Shown in pieces: positions 59,641 to 64,000 of a DNA stretch of 64,000 bases (position 1 is its first letter; every line of letters begins with the position of its first letter). The stretch is taken from assembly GCA_009823395.1 (NCBI GenBank), contig CM020503.1:7769001-7833000 (forward strand), read 5' to 3'. The position numbers and the translations under genes were made by a program. The notes beneath the pieces are model-generated. The model did no database searches, was not told where the DNA came from, and saw only the letters and a program-made list of their open reading frames with translations. The DNA comes from Thamnaconus septentrionalis (lineage: Eukaryota; Chordata; Actinopteri; Tetraodontiformes; Monacanthidae).

Positions 59641-61650
59641 GCCTGATGCGATGCTCTGAGGTGATTTGAGGGGAGGCGTGGCTTATTTAGGGTTGATTTG
59701 CCTGGAGGGAGGAGTCTGTGGGAGTCTGTGTGGTGACGGGCGGTGCGACAGGAAGCATCTGTATGAACTCAGGAGCATGACATCATCCTGTAAATGATAT
59801 AGTATGAAGCTGAAGGTGAAGCTGCTGCTGCTGCTGCTGCTGCTGCTGACGTATGAAACAGAATACAGACCATACGGGGTGCTAGAGTTGCATGTTCACG
59901 CTGTATTTTGCTTACAGCAGTGCTCTTAATTACAGCAGCTGTCCAACTGGCTGCAGACTTGACACGTCAAGTGTTCTGGAGTCATTTGCCGGAAGAATAT
60001 AAACTAAGGCTGTAAATAGTTATTCTTTGTTTTCAAATGTGATCAATCATTTTATTCCTGATATGTCTAAAATACAAAAAGTTACATTTAGCAAGGACTT
60101 TCACATGTAAATAAAAAAAAAAGATTATTTTCGTATTTTGCTAGGCCATCTTCCAGAGTACCTCATGAAACTTGGTTTGATTTAATATCATTTACTTTGA
60201 ACATGTCCAAAATCTTTATTCCGTCTTTATGAAACTGAATGATCCTTATTACTTTATACAGTATTATACAGTGGCGCAGTAATGTAGTAGAGAGTGGCAA
60301 GTCTTCTTCTTCTTCTATTCTAAATGTTTTTCACTAATCCGATGGAATATTTATTCTGTACCAGGACACACACAAACATTTACATACACTAGATCAACTG
60401 AATTACTTGGGGAATTGTTTTTTTCCCAAGTCAGATTATTACAGTACACTAATAATATATCAAGCTTTGTTGTTAAATTTGATCCGTGGCTCCATAATCT
60501 CTATTTAAAGAAATGCATACATGCAAAGTAACACAAAGACAACAAAGGCTTCTTTGAAATCTCTTGCTGCATCAGCTCCTACTGTTTTGAAAGCCATGGG
60601 AGTTGAGCAGATGCTATTATACTAGTGTGTGATAATCCTCAAAAATTCCAGTTACATTTGCAGAAAGGAAAAGGATTATGTTTTTTTTCTGGTGATGTTC
60701 TCTGGAATTGAATTCTTCTGGTATTAATGCCCTCCCGTGGAGCAGGTTCAATTCCGGCTGTGAGGATGTAAACGTTGAATTAACTGTCTGAGCTGAAGCA
60801 CTGAGTTTAGTAGTGTGAGTCCTCTTCTCTGACCCTTTACCCTCTGTCTGCTCCATTGTTATGTAAATTCATCAGAAATCTGCTCGCCTAAGAGGCATAA
60901 TCCGTCGGGCTACATGGCACGAACCCGTAAGGATTTTATTATCTTCTTTCTTTCTCTTTTGCTGCAGGACAGCTGAAGGGTCACGCAAGACCACGACTGT
61001 GGAAAAACAATTTGGAGAACAGACAGGATATACCTGACAACAACAGCAACAAAATTAAATATAGGGCAGAGGATGACAAGACTTGGTTTTATATTCAAAA
61101 GGGACAATAGCAACAGGATCCGCAGCTTTTCTTCGTTCTGTTTTAGAGTGTAATAACTCATGAGAGTTTAACCTCACCAACTGAAAAAATGACAACAAAG
61201 ACTAAAAATACTTGTTTTTGTTTGGTATTCACATTTGAACAGCAAAGAGATTATGCTGAGTGGATTGTGAGGGCATCTCTGGCCAAAGACACAGTGAGTT
61301 GTGCCTTTGTGTGAGAAGAGATCATACCTGCAGGCAGAGGGAAACCTTCCAATCACAGGAAAGGACTTAACATTTAGAAAGATAGGTGGATTTTTGCTTT
61401 GCAAGAAACATACAATCGACAACCCTCCAAAATCCTACATTTGGTTCTTACATTTTTACGATTTCATATTATTCTTTGCAAGATATATATGATTCTTTTA
61501 TCCTGCTTTCGTGCCAATTGCTTAACAAGCCTAAAATACACATCGAACACTGACATAACTCTAATATTATACAGTGTTATGACAGTTTCCCCTGTCGGTT
61601 TTACACGGGTGGGACCTATTAAAACGAGTATTGACAAATCGAATATTCAG
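59641..61650. other. Intergenic region, no gene seen
   Basis: AT-rich sequence with a (GCT)n/(CTG)n run (59820-59848) and short (CTT)n tracts near 60305. No exon with splice and frame support was found on either strand. Confidence 0.5.
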
Positions 61651-61699
61651 AGCCACACGGAGGCAGCGTTGCAGTCAGAGAGTCCGAGTTTAAATCGTC

Positions 61700-62297
61700 G
61701 AAGAAGAGCGCTTCCGTTTTCCTTTCGGCTCCCGCCCCGCTCCGCCATCATGAAGTCCTGAACAAAAACGGATGGGAGTCGAGCAAAATGGGGATAACAC
61801 GAACTGCAGATGAGATCCGCCGACAACACTAATGTAATGACAGCACAGCGTGAGACAGGGAGCGGACCCGTGGAAATTTACACGTTGATTTCCCATTGAC
61901 AACGTCGCAGTCAGCCTCTGGCTTAGCGTTTTTCGGTTTTGCGGCGCAGCTAACCGCCGCTGGAGCTAGCCCGTGATTTTCTTGGGAAGAGACAGCTCCG
62001 CTGCCGCTAGCTGACTGGCTCGCTCAGTTAGCTGGCAGGCGTCAGTCAGAGAGCTGCTGTCACTGTAATTGACTGCCACTTGACTCATGTCAAGCCGCGC
62101 ACACCCGCTAGCTTTCCAATCGACTGGGGGCGCGAGGATGGAGAGGCGTTTGAGTAAAAGCATCGACAGACAGAATGTGGTTCGCTCGTGTTGAATAGGC
62201 ACTGGTGCCGAGGAAAAGGGGGGAGTGAGACCAATATTTTCCAACCAGGCCAGGGAGCTAGCCTCAGAGCTAGCTACAGTGGATCCCAAAAGCCACG
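61700..62297 (+). other. Probable first exon and promoter of a gene continuing past the right edge
   Basis: From about 61690 to 62600 CpG density rises (CTCCCGCCCCGCTCCGCC; GCTAACCGCCGCTGGAGC), like a CpG-rich promoter. A strong donor AGCCACG|GTAAGACAC ends an exon at 62297. The start of transcription is not visible. No ATG-initiated frame looks like a known protein, so the exon is probably 5' UTR. Confidence 0.4.
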
Positions 62298-64000
62298 GTA
62301 AGACACGTTATAAATCATTCAGCACGCTGAAGCAGCCCAATGCGCTTTCCGTCTCTGGTTTGCAGTGTAACGGCGCGGCTGCCATCAGTTATTATTACCA
62401 ACATTCCCGGTGAGGGAGACGTTGACATTGACGCGCTGTCTTGTTGTTGGCCTGCAACCTGGTAACCCAGTCATTTAGGATTGTTGTTGTCCACTGTTGG
62501 ATGCGTGTCATTCATTTCTTCGGTGAGCGAGAGCAAAGATAGCCTAGCCTAATTGCTCAGCCAAGTGCGAAAGCCACCTAGCTCGCTCAGCTGAGAGGCA
62601 CAGTCAGTGAACGTGACACTAATGACGACCATTGCATTGCATACATATCTCTGTCACACCACACATTAAATACATATATGTATTTTTTATTTTTATTATT
62701 ATTTTTTTTGGTTTTCTAAAACGAGTTGCTCAATGGCGGAAGTATTTGCATGCTGGACGTTAGAGTTTCTTTTCTTGTCAAGCCACATAATTGCTGCATC
62801 TGTTGTTTCTCGCGTGTCTGAGAATGAAATGGACGGCTTCTTTAAAAAAGATTGTGAGGTTTCCTTCTTGGTGGCACGACTCAGAGAACTTGTCATTTGC
62901 AAGGGAACCTTGTTTTTCCTCTTTTAAAGAACTGTCTCATCTGATGCATAGCCATTTTGTTTTGTAAAATGTGAGTTGCTGTGAAGGTACAGACTACATC
63001 ATGGAAGTGGTTCACAATCCCATGTTAGACTTGGCATGAAATTTGTCACAAATGAAAAAGAAAATGCTAGTAAGACAATGCAAGTGGTTGAAGTTGTATA
63101 TTTTTGTTGATATAGCTAATTGCTTCTCATTTTACTGCTGCAATGGAAAAGTGTGAAGGAAGTCAGATAGTATGTAAGCTGTATTGTTGAACATCATGTT
63201 TTTTTTTTTTCTGTTCTCAAAATGGGTGACAGGTAGACAACTGACCTCATGTCATGAACAGGAACCTGATCAATATGTTTTTGCTTATATAACTGTTCCT
63301 TCTAGATCTGCTGTTCTGTTCACACAAGACATCAGGTTGGGGGGAGGGGAGGATTCACTGTCATTGTCATGATTTCAGAATTGTGAAAAGTAGAGCGTTT
63401 TGAAGAAGTAAAGGATAAACCTTTCTCATCCCTTTGATGTTCATTAACAGGATAGAGACACAGAGTCTGAATGAACTTTTTTTTTTTTTACATTGCAATG
63501 TGGTGCAAAAATGAAATCCTTGAAGAAACATTTGTATTATTTATATACAAATATATAAATACCATTTACTGCCCACAAGTTGTCTGTATTTAGCTTTGAA
63601 TATACAGTCTTTCAAATATTGTAATTTATTAAGATGCCCATGAATATTAAGGACATGGTTGAGTAGTCATCCGGATGATGAGATAAAGTACTGAACTACA
63701 GTTTATGGAATTCAAATGAAAAGGCCTTCATTTTGCCACAACAACCTACAACACTTAACAGTTTGTGGTTCTACAAACATGCTGCATATTCAAGACGACA
63801 CCAAACATATTTGGTGTAGATCCCTGCAAGAAACGTATTTTCATATTTTCCTCAGTAGGGCCGACCTGAATGCTTTGATGTTTTGCCTTTTTTAGCTTTG
63901 TTCTCTGCTGATGTTGTCTGCTTAGAGAGGCAAGAGAATGATAATGAAGAGCACAAGCTCCAGTCGACCACAGCTGCTCATAAGTGTGTCACAGCCTCCC
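62298..64000. other. Presumed first intron of the right-edge gene
   Basis: After 62600 the sequence becomes AT-rich with homopolymers (63198-63209 and 63478-63489). No second exon is supported up to the window end. Confidence 0.4.

Noticed and set aside
62225..62413. 62-codon frame across the right-edge exon donor
   Set aside because: It starts at GTG rather than ATG and reads through a strong splice donor at 62298; more likely 5' UTR.

Overview
This is vertebrate genomic DNA, almost certainly from a ray-finned (teleost) fish. Genes are split by short GT-AG introns. GT, GATA and TTA microsatellites are common, and fish-type SINE, LINE and hAT/MITE copies are scattered throughout. Exon coordinates below were placed by hand from splice sites. 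Reading phase was summed for each gene and closes exactly in every complete gene except the tbx6-like one.

Layout, left to right: (1) a broken trypsin-like serine protease, minus strand, running off the left edge (1-2816). (2) A 13-exon immunoglobulin-superfamily gene, plus strand (5072-13825), with its only membrane segment in the middle of the protein and further Ig-like domains after it. (3) A very acidic protein of about 1,239 residues, plus strand (15558-21788), possibly the apolipoprotein B receptor (apobr). (4) An unrecognised serine-rich protein of about 1,110 residues, plus strand (23392-27731), with a repeated motif, a nuclear signal, a short coiled coil and a cell-cycle-style promoter. 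(5) eif3c, plus strand (29572-36761). (6) prodh2, hydroxyproline dehydrogenase, minus strand (37841-42510). (7) tbx6, T-box factor, minus strand (44034-47668), with a one-base frame break. (8) nif3l1, minus strand (50721-53761). (9) cabp5, retinal-type calcium-binding protein, minus strand (57140-58413 plus an upstream noncoding exon). (10) A probable 5' exon of a plus-strand gene whose body lies beyond the right edge (ends 62297).

The genes do not form a pathway; this is an ordinary gene-dense vertebrate segment. eif3c, tbx6 and an apobr-like gene together recall human 16p11.2, while prodh2 and cabp5 lie on 19q in human, so the block is a mixture. The most unusual item is the Ig gene. Its extracellular half (V-C1-C1) is rich in N-glycosylation sequons. 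The half after the membrane segment contains C1-like folds that have mostly lost the canonical disulfide cysteines and most sequons, as if Ig folds had been recruited to the cytosol. Other notable items are the double-hit protease pseudogene, an 891-bp near-palindromic element in prodh2 intron 1, a hAT-type element with a perfect 8-bp target duplication in eif3c, and a full-length SINE with a 12-bp target duplication in cabp5 intron 1.
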